In this document: piece by piece, positions 50,665 to 59,250 of the stretch
Position numbering within the stretch: the first letter of the stretch is position 1
Layout: each line of letters opens with the position of its first letter
NCBI RefSeq assembly: GCF_030538695.1
Contig: NZ_JAUNTN010000005.1
Location: forward strand, 1-64,000
Length of the DNA: 64,000 bases
Source of the DNA: Paracoccus sp. (in: a-proteobacteria)
GTDB taxonomy: Bacteria > Pseudomonadota > Alphaproteobacteria > Rhodobacterales > Rhodobacteraceae
Direction: 5' to 3'
Program-made: the position numbers and the translations under genes
Notes under the pieces: generated by a model
The model's input: only the letters and a program-made list of their open reading frames with translations
Database searches by the model: none
What the model was told of the DNA's origin: nothing

Positions 50665-51831
50665 TCAGCCCGCCAACGCCGCCAGCCGGCTCATGGCGGC
50701 ATCGACACCGCCCGGCCCATGTGGGATTGCCAGCGCCTTCATGCCGGTTTCCATCACCGCCAGCGTGCCAAGCAGCCCATGCGCTGATAAATGGCCCATA
50801 TGTCCGATGCGCAACGCGTTTTGCGGATCACGGGTCCCAAGTGCCACGCCAAGCGTGACGCCCGTGTGGGTGCTGGTCCAGTCGCGCAGCCGGCCGGCAC
50901 CCGGCAGCCGTGCCGCCGTGACCGACCGCGCCCGTGCCGCCGGGGCTGGGACGTTCAGGGTAATATCCGTCCCCTTGCCCCATGCGTCAAAGGCTGCCCA
51001 AACGGCTTGGGCAAAGGCGTCATGGCGGGCCAGTCGAGCGGTTTCGCCCTCCTCGGCCATGAGTTTCAGCGCTTCTTCCAGCGCGTAGATCAACTGCACC
51101 GGCGGCGTGCCGCCCCATGCCTGCCACAGCGCATCCGGGGCGATGCGGGGTTCCCAATCCCAATAGGGCGTGGCCAGATCGCCGCGTCGCCGCGCCCGGT
51201 CGCTGAACCAGACAAAGCCAAGCCCCGGCGGAGTCATCAGCCCCTTTTGGCTGGACGAGACCAGCACATCGACGCCCCATGCGTCCATCTGCATCGCCTC
51301 GCAGCCAAGTGCTGCAATGGCGTCCACGGCCAGCAGGGCAGGGTGGTCGCCCATCGCCGCCCGCAGCGCCGGAATATCGTTGCGTACCGAACTGGCGGTA
51401 TCGACCTGACAGACCAGCACGGCCTTGATTTCGCCTGCTTTATCCATCGCCAACCGTTCGGTCAGCCGGGTCGGATCGGCGGGCTGACCGGGGTTTGATG
51501 TGATCTCCTCGACCGTAACACCCAGCTTGCGGGCCATATCGGCCCATGAGGACCCGAACAGCCCGTTGACCAGCACCAGCGCCTTTTCGCCCCGGTTCAG
51601 GATATTGGCGGTCGCGGCCTCCCATACCGCATGGCCGTTGCCGATATAGGCGGCGATATTGGCCTGCGTGCCGGCCAGATCCTTCAGCCGGGAAAAGGCG
51701 CCCGCGCAGCACTCCATCAGCGCGGGGCCGTAAATATCGGGCGCAGGCCGGGCCATGGCGCGCAGCACGCGCTCGGGGAAGTTCGAGGGGCCGGGGATGG
51801 ACAGAACGGCGTGGCCTTGGGCAAAGGGCAT
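50665..51831 (-). CDS. Class V PLP-dependent aminotransferase (alanine/serine-glyoxylate type)
   Basis: A 388-residue enzyme of fold type I. The Schiff-base lysine is Lys196 in SSSQKGLMTPPGLGF, and IPGPSNFPERVLRAM, GNGHAVWEAA and LLAVDAIAALGCE are typical of the serine-glyoxylate and alanine-glyoxylate aminotransferase group. It could serve glyoxylate or serine metabolism; the exact donor cannot be read from sequence. The start at 51831 follows AGGAGAG and gives the family start; the 34-codon extension upstream is unlikely. Confidence 0.87.
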   Translation of the reverse strand: MPFAQGHAVLSIPGPSNFPERVLRAMARPAPDIYGPALMECCAGAFSRLKDLAGTQANIAAYIGNGHAVWEAATANILNRGEKALVLVNGLFGSSWADMARKLGVTVEEITSNPGQPADPTRLTERLAMDKAGEIKAVLVCQVDTASSVRNDIPALRAAMGDHPALLAVDAIAALGCEAMQMDAWGVDVLVSSSQKGLMTPPGLGFVWFSDRARRRGDLATPYWDWEPRIAPDALWQAWGGTPPVQLIYALEEALKLMAEEGETARLARHDAFAQAVWAAFDAWGKGTDITLNVPAPAARARSVTAARLPGAGRLRDWTSTHTGVTLGVALGTRDPQNALRIGHMGHLSAHGLLGTLAVMETGMKALAIPHGPGGVDAAMSRLAALAG

Positions 51832-51954
51832 GGGGAACTCTCCTGACAAGGGTTTCCTGTTGCGCCCGGCCCGTGCGCCCGTCAAGCCCCGTGCGGCTTG
51901 TGCCTGCCCGGCTGGGGTCGTATCTGATGACAAAAGCAGCAGGCGAAAGGTGCC

Positions 51955-53694
51955 ATGTCAGAACCCGCGCAATCCCAACGCCTTTTTGCCCGCATGTGGA
52001 CCGATTACCTGCGCCCGTGGCGGCCGCGCATGGCGGCGGCGTTCTTTTTCATGGTGATCGAAGGCTCGACGCTGGCGATTTTGTCATGGATGCTGAAACC
52101 GCTGTTCGATCAGGTTTTCGTGGGCCGCGATTCCAGCGCGATCTGGTGGGTTGGCGGGGTGATTTTTTCGCTGTTCGTGATCCGGGCAGTGACGCTGATT
52201 ATCAACCGCAGCCTGTTGACCAGTATTTCGCTGGCCGTGTCCACACGGATGCAGGTTGACCTGCTCCGCCACATTCTGACGCTGGATTCCGGTTTTTTCC
52301 AGAAAAACCCGCCCGGCGCGATGATCGAGAGGGTGCAGGGCGACACAATCGCCGTTCAGGATGTCTGGTCGGTGTTTATCACCGGTGCCGGGCGGGATGT
52401 GATTTCGCTGATCTCGCTGTTCGGGGTGGCGATTGCGATTGATCCCTATTGGACGCTGGCGGCGCTGATCGGGGCGCCAATCCTGATCCTGCCGACGGTG
52501 ATGGTGCAGCGTTACATCCGGCGCAAGATGCGCCAGACCCGCAACGTCGCCAGCGACCGGGCCACCCGTCTGGATGAGGTGCTGCACGGGATTTCCGCCG
52601 TCCGCCTGAACCAGATGGAGGAATACCAGACCAGCCGCTTTGCCCGTATCGTGGATCGTATCCGCGATGCCGAGGTCAAGATGGCCGCCACCCGCGCGGT
52701 GATCCCGGCACTGATCGACATTGTGACCGGGCTGGGGTTTGTCGGCGTGCTGGCGCTTGGCGGTGCGCAGGTAATGAACGGCGACCGCACGGTGGGTGAT
52801 TTCATGGCGTTCTTTTCCGCGCTGGCGCTGGCCTTTCAGCCGATGCGGCGGCTGGGAACGCTGGCCGGGACGTGGCAGGTTGCAGCGGCCAGCCTGGAAC
52901 GGATTTATGCCGTTCTGGATACCCGCCCGACGGTGTTTTCCGGCCCGCGCCATGATGGCCCGCCCGATACCACCATCCGGCTGGATGACGTATTCCTGTC
53001 CTATGGCGATACGCCGGTGCTGCGCGGGCTGAGCCTGACGGCGCAGGCAGGCCAGACCACGGCACTGGTTGGCCCCAGCGGTGCGGGCAAGACCACCGTG
53101 TTCAACCTGCTGACCCGGCTTGCGGACCCCGATCAGGGGCAGGTCAGCATTGGCGGCGTGCCGGTGCGCGACTTTGATCTGGCCACGCTGCGGGCGCAAT
53201 TTTCAACCGTGGCGCAGGAACCTTCGCTGTTCGATGAAACCCTCCGCGACAATATCGCCGCCGGGCATGAGGTCTCGGACGCCGATGTGAACCGCGCCAT
53301 CACCGCCGCCTATCTGGCCGATTTCATCGCTGGCCTGCCCGATGGTCTGGCGACGCAGGCCGGGCCGCGCGGCTCGGCCCTGTCGGGGGGCCAGCGGCAG
53401 CGGGTGGCGATTGCCCGCGCGGTGCTGCGCAAGGCCCCGATCCTGTTGCTGGACGAGGCGACCTCGGCGCTGGACACCGCGTCCGAGCGGATGGTTCAGG
53501 CGGCGCTGGATGACCTGTCACGCGACCGCACCACGCTGGTGATCGCGCACCGCCTGTCAACCATCCGCAACGCTGACAAGATCGTGGTGATCGAGGCTGG
53601 GCAGGTGGTCGAGGAAGGCACGCATGAGGCGCTTCTTGCCAAGGGCGGTGCCTATGCCCATCTGGTCAGGATGCAATTCGGGGATGAGATATGA
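51955..53694 (+). CDS. ABC exporter, fused membrane and ATPase domains (MsbA-like)
   Basis: A 579-residue half-transporter. A six-span membrane domain (about 25-310) is followed by an ATPase domain with Walker A GPSGAGKTT (373-381), signature LSGGQRQR, Walker B ILLLDEATSALD and switch His in IAHRLST. It works as a dimer, exporting lipids, drugs or peptides; MsbA-like lipid flipping is possible but the substrate is not fixed by sequence. It overlaps ygfZ by four bases and heads an operon with dinB. Confidence 0.9.
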   Translation: MSEPAQSQRLFARMWTDYLRPWRPRMAAAFFFMVIEGSTLAILSWMLKPLFDQVFVGRDSSAIWWVGGVIFSLFVIRAVTLIINRSLLTSISLAVSTRMQVDLLRHILTLDSGFFQKNPPGAMIERVQGDTIAVQDVWSVFITGAGRDVISLISLFGVAIAIDPYWTLAALIGAPILILPTVMVQRYIRRKMRQTRNVASDRATRLDEVLHGISAVRLNQMEEYQTSRFARIVDRIRDAEVKMAATRAVIPALIDIVTGLGFVGVLALGGAQVMNGDRTVGDFMAFFSALALAFQPMRRLGTLAGTWQVAAASLERIYAVLDTRPTVFSGPRHDGPPDTTIRLDDVFLSYGDTPVLRGLSLTAQAGQTTALVGPSGAGKTTVFNLLTRLADPDQGQVSIGGVPVRDFDLATLRAQFSTVAQEPSLFDETLRDNIAAGHEVSDADVNRAITAAYLADFIAGLPDGLATQAGPRGSALSGGQRQRVAIARAVLRKAPILLLDEATSALDTASERMVQAALDDLSRDRTTLVIAHRLSTIRNADKIVVIEAGQVVEEGTHEALLAKGGAYAHLVRMQFGDEI

Positions 53695-54434
53695 CCGAGC
53701 GTTTTCTGATCCATGTCACCGGCGCGGATGCTGCGGATTTCCTGCAAGGGCTGGTCAGCAATGATATTCGCCGCGCCCCTGTCTGGGCCGCGCTGCTGAC
53801 GGCGCAGGGCAAGTATCTGGCGGATTTCTTTGTGATTCCGTGGGATGGCGGCTTTCTGCTGGACGCCGACCCGGCGCAGGGACCGGGTTTGTTGCAGCGG
53901 TTGAATATGTATCGGCTGCGCTCTGCGGTGACACTGACACCGCTTGACCTGCCGGTGACGCACGGTATCGGGCCTGCCCCCGAAGGCGCGATCCCCGATC
54001 CGCGGCATCTGGCGCTTGGCTGGCGCGGCTATGGCGTGGGGGCCGATGACGGCACCGATTGGGACGCGCTGCGGGTCGATCTGGCGGTGCCGCAAGCCGG
54101 GGTCGAGCTGACACCCGACAGCTATATCCTTGAAATGGGCTTTGACCGGCTGCATGGCGTCGATTACCGCAAAGGGTGCTATGTCGGGCAGGAAGTCACC
54201 GCCCGGATGCATCATAAGACCGAGTTGCGCAAAGGTCTGCGCCGGGTGCTGATTGCGGGCGCGGCCCCGGTCGGCAGCCCGATTCTGACCGAAGACGGGC
54301 GCGAGGCCGGAACGGTTTACACGCAATCCGGGGGGCGGGCGCTGGCCTATATCCGCTTTGACAGGCTGGCCGCCGGATTGCGGGCCGGTGATGCGGTGAT
54401 TGCGCCTGACCCGGATGACCCGGCGGCCCCATGA
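53691..54434 (+). CDS. ygfZ: Folate-binding YgfZ-family protein
   Basis: A 247-residue GcvT-like protein with the diagnostic KGCYVGQE motif (161-168). YgfZ and its mitochondrial homologue IBA57 aid the assembly or repair of certain Fe-S proteins, using folate. It overlaps both neighbours by four bases. Confidence 0.93.
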   Translation: MTERFLIHVTGADAADFLQGLVSNDIRRAPVWAALLTAQGKYLADFFVIPWDGGFLLDADPAQGPGLLQRLNMYRLRSAVTLTPLDLPVTHGIGPAPEGAIPDPRHLALGWRGYGVGADDGTDWDALRVDLAVPQAGVELTPDSYILEMGFDRLHGVDYRKGCYVGQEVTARMHHKTELRKGLRRVLIAGAAPVGSPILTEDGREAGTVYTQSGGRALAYIRFDRLAAGLRAGDAVIAPDPDDPAAP

Positions 54435-55522
54435 CCGCCCCCATGCCCGACGCAGACCGGCGGATCATCCATGTCGACATGGATGCGTTTTTCGCCAGCG
54501 TCGAGCAGCGCGACAACCCCGATCTGCGCGGCAAGCCAGTGGTGGTTGGCCATGACGGCCCGCGCGGGGTAGTCGCGGCGGCCAGTTATGAAGCGCGGGT
54601 CTTTGGCGTGCGCTCGGCCATGCCCTCGGTCAAGGCGGCGCGGCTCTGTCCGGGGTTGATTTTTGTGCCGCCGCGCTTTGACCAATATCGCGCCGTCAGT
54701 GCCAAAATCCGGGCGATCTTTGCGGATTACACGCCGCTGATCGAACCCTTGTCGCTGGACGAAGCCTATCTGGACCTGACCGGCCGCCTTGCGCCCGGCC
54801 AGACCGCGACCCGGCTGGCCCGCGAGATCCGTGACCGTATTCGCGCGGAAACCGGCCTGACCGCCAGCGCCGGGATCAGCTATAACAAGTTTCTGGCCAA
54901 GATCGCATCGGATCAGAACAAACCCGACGGGCAATGCGTCATCACCCCCGACCAAGGCCCGGATTTCGTTCTGACCCTGCCGGTGGGCAAGTTTCACGGC
55001 ATCGGCCCGGCAACGGTGGCGAAAATGGCCGCCATGGGCATTGCGAGCGGCGCAGACCTGCGGGCGCAGAGCCTTGAGACCCTGACCCGCCGTTTTGGCA
55101 AGGCCGGGCGGCATTACTGGCATATCTCGCGCGGGATCGACTTGCGCGAGGTCCGCCCCGACCGCATCCGCAAATCCATCGGGGCCGAGCGCACCTATAG
55201 CACCGACCTGCACGACCCGGCAGAGATGACCGCTGCGCTGGACTTCCTCGCCGGTAAGGTGTGGGAGGCCGTCATCCGCCACAAGGCGCAGGGGCGCACG
55301 GTCACGCTGAAACTGCGCTATGGCGACTTTCGCCAGATCACCCGCGCCCATTCTCTGCACCGTCCGGTCGCGGATCAGGCCGAGATGCTGACCATCGCCA
55401 AGGCGCTGCTGTCCCCGCTGATACCCGACCCGCGCGGCGTGCGCCTCTTGGGGATTACCCTTTCGGCGCTGGCGGAATCTGACCCCGACGATCAGCCCGA
55501 CCTGTTTGCCCGGCCTGTTTGA
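54431..55522 (+). CDS. dinB: DNA polymerase IV (Y family)
   Basis: A 363-residue translesion polymerase. Palm catalytic acidic residues are visible: Asp16 (HVDMDAFFASVEQRD) and Asp110-Glu111 (SLDEAYLDL). The thumb HhH region is PVGKFHGIGPATVAKMAAMG, and a little-finger domain follows to about 345. No clear beta-clamp motif stands out beyond the C-terminal QPDLFARPV, which fits the QxxLF-type clamp box. No LexA box was recognised upstream, as it is coupled to ygfZ by a four-base overlap. Confidence 0.95.
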   Translation: MTAPMPDADRRIIHVDMDAFFASVEQRDNPDLRGKPVVVGHDGPRGVVAAASYEARVFGVRSAMPSVKAARLCPGLIFVPPRFDQYRAVSAKIRAIFADYTPLIEPLSLDEAYLDLTGRLAPGQTATRLAREIRDRIRAETGLTASAGISYNKFLAKIASDQNKPDGQCVITPDQGPDFVLTLPVGKFHGIGPATVAKMAAMGIASGADLRAQSLETLTRRFGKAGRHYWHISRGIDLREVRPDRIRKSIGAERTYSTDLHDPAEMTAALDFLAGKVWEAVIRHKAQGRTVTLKLRYGDFRQITRAHSLHRPVADQAEMLTIAKALLSPLIPDPRGVRLLGITLSALAESDPDDQPDLFARPV

Positions 55523-55534
55523 ATGACGGCGGCC

Positions 55535-55569
55535 TTCTTCTTCACTTAAATATCCCCGCCGGAGGCATC
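55535..55569 (+). repeat. Gene-end repeat, copy 5
   Basis: The unit is identical over 35 bases to 18099-18133 and contains the core AAATATCCCCGCCGGAGGCA (55548-55567). It lies 13 bases after the dinB stop. Confidence 0.88.
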
Positions 55570-55678
55570 CACGCCCGCAACCGGCACCAGCGCCCGCCAC
55601 TTGAGGCTTCCCCTATCCTAAGCATAGATTTTCGCCGTGAAATCTGCCTATGCTGCACCTGCACAACAGGGGGCGGTG

Positions 55679-56728
55679 ATGCAGGACAAGCGGATCAATC
55701 TGGCTTTGCAGGGCGGTGGGGCGCATGGGGCTTTTGCCTGGGGTGTTCTGGACCGGCTGTTGGATGAAAAATGGCTGCATATCGAAGGGGTCAGCGGCAC
55801 GTCGGCCGGGGCGCTGAACGCGGCGGCGCTGAAAGCCGGGCTGGCGGTTGGCCGGGGGGCGCGGGGGCGCAAGGCGGCGCGGGAAAACCTCGATGCGGTC
55901 TGGTCCGAGGTGGGCCAGTTCAGCGAAAACCGTATGGTGCGCTGGATCGCCAGCCTGTTCCCCATGCCGCACGGCTTTCAGCGCCTGGCCGAGATGTTCT
56001 CGCCCGTGGCATGGATGGAAGGCGTGGCGCGGGTCTTTACCCCCTATGACAGCGGGCCGTTTTACACTAACCCTTTGCGGCAGACGATCGCGGCCATGCC
56101 GCACCCGGATTTCTGCGCCTCGGGCGGGCCGCAATTGTTCATTTCGGCCACCAATGTGCGCACCGGACGGGTGCGGGTTTTTACCGGCGGGGAGGTCTCG
56201 ATCAAGGCGGTTCTGGCCTCGGCCTGTCTGCCGACGCTGTTCCGCGCGGTCGAGATCGACGACCCACAGACCGGCCAGCGCGAAGCCTATTGGGACGGCG
56301 GTTATTCGTCCAATCCGGCGCTGTTTCCGCTGTTCGATCAGGCGCTGCCGCGTGACATCGTGATCGTGAACATCAACCCATGGCTGCGCGACGAGGTGCC
56401 GAAAACCCCCGTCGCCATCCAGAACCGCATCAACGAGATCAGCTTTAACGCCAGCCTTCAGCGGGAATTGCGCGCCATCGCCTTTGTGAAGCGGTTGTTT
56501 GACGAGCAACGGCTGGAGGCGGGCAGCATGAAGAACGTGCTGGTCCATATGATCTATGATGACCACTTGATGACCGACCTTTCGGCGCGGACCAAGGTCA
56601 TGCCGGGACCGGGCCTGCTGGCGCGGATGAAGGCCGCAGGTCAGGATGCGGCGGAGAGCTGGCTGACGGCCAATGCCGATGCGCTCAATCAGCGCGATTC
56701 GGTGGATTTGCGCTCGCTGTTCGGCTGA
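55679..56728 (+). CDS. Patatin-like phospholipase family protein
   Basis: From 55679 the product has 349 residues. The oxyanion loop QGGGAHG (11-17), nucleophile Ser42 in GTSAG and the catalytic Asp in YWDGGYSSNP form the patatin Ser-Asp dyad, so it should be an active acyl hydrolase. No signal peptide is seen. A GGGGGCGGTG run precedes the ATG at 55679; an earlier ATG (55637) adds 14 residues not typical of the family. Its last 40 bases overlap the convergent DUF502 gene. Confidence 0.88.
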   Translation: MQDKRINLALQGGGAHGAFAWGVLDRLLDEKWLHIEGVSGTSAGALNAAALKAGLAVGRGARGRKAARENLDAVWSEVGQFSENRMVRWIASLFPMPHGFQRLAEMFSPVAWMEGVARVFTPYDSGPFYTNPLRQTIAAMPHPDFCASGGPQLFISATNVRTGRVRVFTGGEVSIKAVLASACLPTLFRAVEIDDPQTGQREAYWDGGYSSNPALFPLFDQALPRDIVIVNINPWLRDEVPKTPVAIQNRINEISFNASLQRELRAIAFVKRLFDEQRLEAGSMKNVLVHMIYDDHLMTDLSARTKVMPGPGLLARMKAAGQDAAESWLTANADALNQRDSVDLRSLFG

Positions 56729-57417
56729 GATGCCGGGCGCGGGTCGGGATAGACCAGCCCGGCCGAGATAATCAGCTTGGCCGCATCCTCGATTCCCATA
56801 TCCAGAAAGTGAATCTCGGATTTGCGGACGTAAAGCAGAAAGCCCGATGTCGGGTTTGGCGTTGTCGGCACGAACACCGCCATCAGCGGGTCTTCGGCAG
56901 GGGCGACACTGGCCAACTCACCCCGCGCGCGACCGGCGACGAAGCCCACGCCCCACATGCCGCGGCGTGGATATTCCACCAGACAGGCATGATCGAACCG
57001 GGTTTCTTCCTGACTGAAGATGGTTTCCGCGATCTGCTTCACGCCGCTGTAAACGCTGCGGATCAGCGGCACCCGCTCGACCAGACGTTCGGCCCAGCGG
57101 ATCAGTGATCGTCCGATCAGCCCCTTGGCCAGCCAGCCGATCAGCGTGGTGAAGATCAGGAACAGCACCACGCCAATTCCGCGCAGATTCAGCCCGATGT
57201 AATGTTCGGGCCGCCAGTCGGCAGGAACCAACGGCAGGATCTTGCTGTCCATCCAGCCGGTGATCGACCAGATCAGCCAGCCGGTGACGATGATTGGCAC
57301 CAGCACCACCAGCCCGGTCAGAAAGGACGAACGCAGTCGCGCCATCATCCCCCGCCGGTGCTGGATCAGCAGCGGCGCAGGTTGCAGGTGGGGGTGCTGG
57401 TCATGGTCATCACTCAT
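56689..57417 (-). CDS. DUF502 family membrane protein
   Basis: A 242-residue protein with two membrane spans (about 33-55 and 78-100) and a soluble C-terminal domain with the DUF502 patterns RVPLIRSVYSGVKQIAETIF, MWGVGFVAGRA and VFVPTTPNPTSGFLL. Function unknown. The start at 57417 is preferred because the longer frame overlaps psuG. Its 3' end overlaps the patatin gene by 40 bases on the opposite strand. Confidence 0.9.
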   Translation of the reverse strand: MSDDHDQHPHLQPAPLLIQHRRGMMARLRSSFLTGLVVLVPIIVTGWLIWSITGWMDSKILPLVPADWRPEHYIGLNLRGIGVVLFLIFTTLIGWLAKGLIGRSLIRWAERLVERVPLIRSVYSGVKQIAETIFSQEETRFDHACLVEYPRRGMWGVGFVAGRARGELASVAPAEDPLMAVFVPTTPNPTSGFLLYVRKSEIHFLDMGIEDAAKLIISAGLVYPDPRPASQPNSERKSTESR

Positions 57418-57448
57418 GGGGCGCAGGATGCCTGTCGCTGCCCTGACG

Positions 57449-58357
57449 TCAAGACGCTTTGGCGATTTCCGAGGCCAGCCGCGCATTATTCAGCACCAGC
57501 GCGATATTGGCAGTCAGTGAACGGCCTTCGGTCAGGTGGAAAATCCGGTCCAGCAGGAAGGGGGTGACGGCCTTGGCGCTGATGCCTTGCGCTTCAGCCT
57601 CGGCAAGCGCCTGATCCACAACGGGAATCATCGTGGCGCGGGGGATTTCGTCGGCCTCGGGGATCGGGTTCACCACCAGTTGCCCGCCGGGCAGGCCCAT
57701 TTCGGCGCGGGTTGCGGCGGCGCGGGCGATGGCGGCAGGCTCATCCATGCGCAGCGGTGCCTTCAGCCCGGAATCGCGCGACCAGAAAGCGGGCAGGGCG
57801 TCCTGACCATGGGCAATGACCGGCACGCCATAGGTTTCCAGCACCTCAAGTGTTTTGGGCAGGTCAAGGATCGCCTTGGCCCCGGCGCAAACCACCGTGA
57901 CCGGGGTCAGGGCCATTTCGCGCAGGTCGGCGCTGATGTCAAAGGACAGCTCGGCCCCGCGATGCACGCCGCCGATGCCGCCGGTGGCAAAGACCCGGAT
58001 GCCTGCCAGATGGGCGCAGATCATGGTGGCCGCCACCGTGGTCGCGCCATTGCCGCCCATGGCGACGCAGGCGGGCAGGTCGGCGCGGCTGACCTTCATC
58101 ACCTGTTCTTGCGGCAGTTGTGCAAGCGTGACCATTTCTTCATCGGTCAGGCCAATGTGGACCTGCCCGGCCAGCACAGCGATGGTGGCCGGGACCGCGC
58201 CGGCGTCGCGGATGGTCTGTTCGACCTTGCGGGCCATTTCGACATTTTGCGGATAGGGCATGCCGTGGGTGATAATGGTCGATTCCAGCGCCACCAGAGG
58301 CAGCCCCTTGGCGCGGGCGGTTTCGACTTCGGGCGAGAAATGCAGGTTCAGGGTCAT
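57449..58357 (-). CDS. psuG: Pseudouridine-5'-phosphate glycosidase
   Basis: A 302-residue enzyme that splits pseudouridine 5'-phosphate into uracil and ribose 5-phosphate by breaking a C-C bond. Family motifs: LVALESTIITHGMPYPQN (Glu25), KVSRADLP, FATGGIGGVHRGAE and the catalytic Lys in CAGAKAILDLPKTLE. It overlaps psuK by four bases; uracil released can be recovered by Upp (26583). Confidence 0.94.
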   Translation of the reverse strand: MTLNLHFSPEVETARAKGLPLVALESTIITHGMPYPQNVEMARKVEQTIRDAGAVPATIAVLAGQVHIGLTDEEMVTLAQLPQEQVMKVSRADLPACVAMGGNGATTVAATMICAHLAGIRVFATGGIGGVHRGAELSFDISADLREMALTPVTVVCAGAKAILDLPKTLEVLETYGVPVIAHGQDALPAFWSRDSGLKAPLRMDEPAAIARAAATRAEMGLPGGQLVVNPIPEADEIPRATMIPVVDQALAEAEAQGISAKAVTPFLLDRIFHLTEGRSLTANIALVLNNARLASEIAKAS

Positions 58358-59250
58358 GGATGGTCCTTTCCAGAAACATGATCGGCGGCGGCACGGGTGG
58401 CACGGGCCAGCGCATCCGCAGGGGAGGCACCGCGCGTTTCGGCGGCAAGATGGGCAGCAAGGAAGGCATCACCTGCGCCGGTCACGCGGGCGATAGTGAC
58501 TTGCGGCGGGGTCTCGCGCAGCAGCGGGCGGCCAGTGGCAGCCTCGGCTACCATCTCGGCGCCATCGGTGACGATGACGCGGGGGGCGCCAAGGGCCAGA
58601 ACCGCCTGCGCGGCCTCGGCGGCATCTGCCAGCGGGCGGCCCGCCAACACCTGCGCCTCATAGCGGTTCAGATAAAAACAGCCGCGCCCGGCCCGGATCA
58701 GCGGCAGCAGCCGGTCGGCTTTGCCGGGGCTGGCAGGCACGACGCGCAGATCGGCGCGGGACAGTTCCGGCAGGGTGCTGATGCGGGCCAGCAGATCGGT
58801 GGTCAGGTTGCCATCCAGCACCGCCACGCCAGGCCATGGATTGGCGGCGCTGGCAAGACGGCCATCCATCAGCGGCGACAGGATCGTATCACCCGCCTCC
58901 TCCAGCGAATGAGCGTCGGCAATGGCGGCGATCAGCCCGTCGGGATCTTCGATCGCCATATAGGTATCGGTTGGCAGGTCGGCGCGGCGCAGCAACCAAC
59001 CGGTTTCGACGCCAAGCGTTTCTGCCGCACGGCACAGCGCATCGCCCTCGGGTTCACAGCCGACCGCGCCAAGCACGGCAGGGCGCAGCCCGTGGCGGGC
59101 CAGCGCAATGGCGACATTCAGCGCCACGCCGCCGGGGTGGTGGGCGATGCGGCCGGGGATGTCGCGGCCTTCGGTCATACGATGCAAGCCGTGGCCGATC
59201 ACGTCCCACAGAACCGCGCCGATGCAAAGGATGGGCTGCTTTTGCGTCAT
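58354..59250 (-). CDS. psuK: PfkB-family kinase, probable pseudouridine kinase
   Basis: A 298-residue ribokinase-like sugar or nucleoside kinase: HHPGGVALNVAIALARHG (substrate loop) and VTGAGDAFLAAHLA (anion hole and catalytic Asp). Specificity is inferred from overlap with psuG, as PsuK makes its substrate. It also overlaps the penicillin-acylase homologue by four bases. Confidence 0.88.
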   Translation of the reverse strand: MTQKQPILCIGAVLWDVIGHGLHRMTEGRDIPGRIAHHPGGVALNVAIALARHGLRPAVLGAVGCEPEGDALCRAAETLGVETGWLLRRADLPTDTYMAIEDPDGLIAAIADAHSLEEAGDTILSPLMDGRLASAANPWPGVAVLDGNLTTDLLARISTLPELSRADLRVVPASPGKADRLLPLIRAGRGCFYLNRYEAQVLAGRPLADAAEAAQAVLALGAPRVIVTDGAEMVAEAATGRPLLRETPPQVTIARVTGAGDAFLAAHLAAETRGASPADALARATRAAADHVSGKDHP

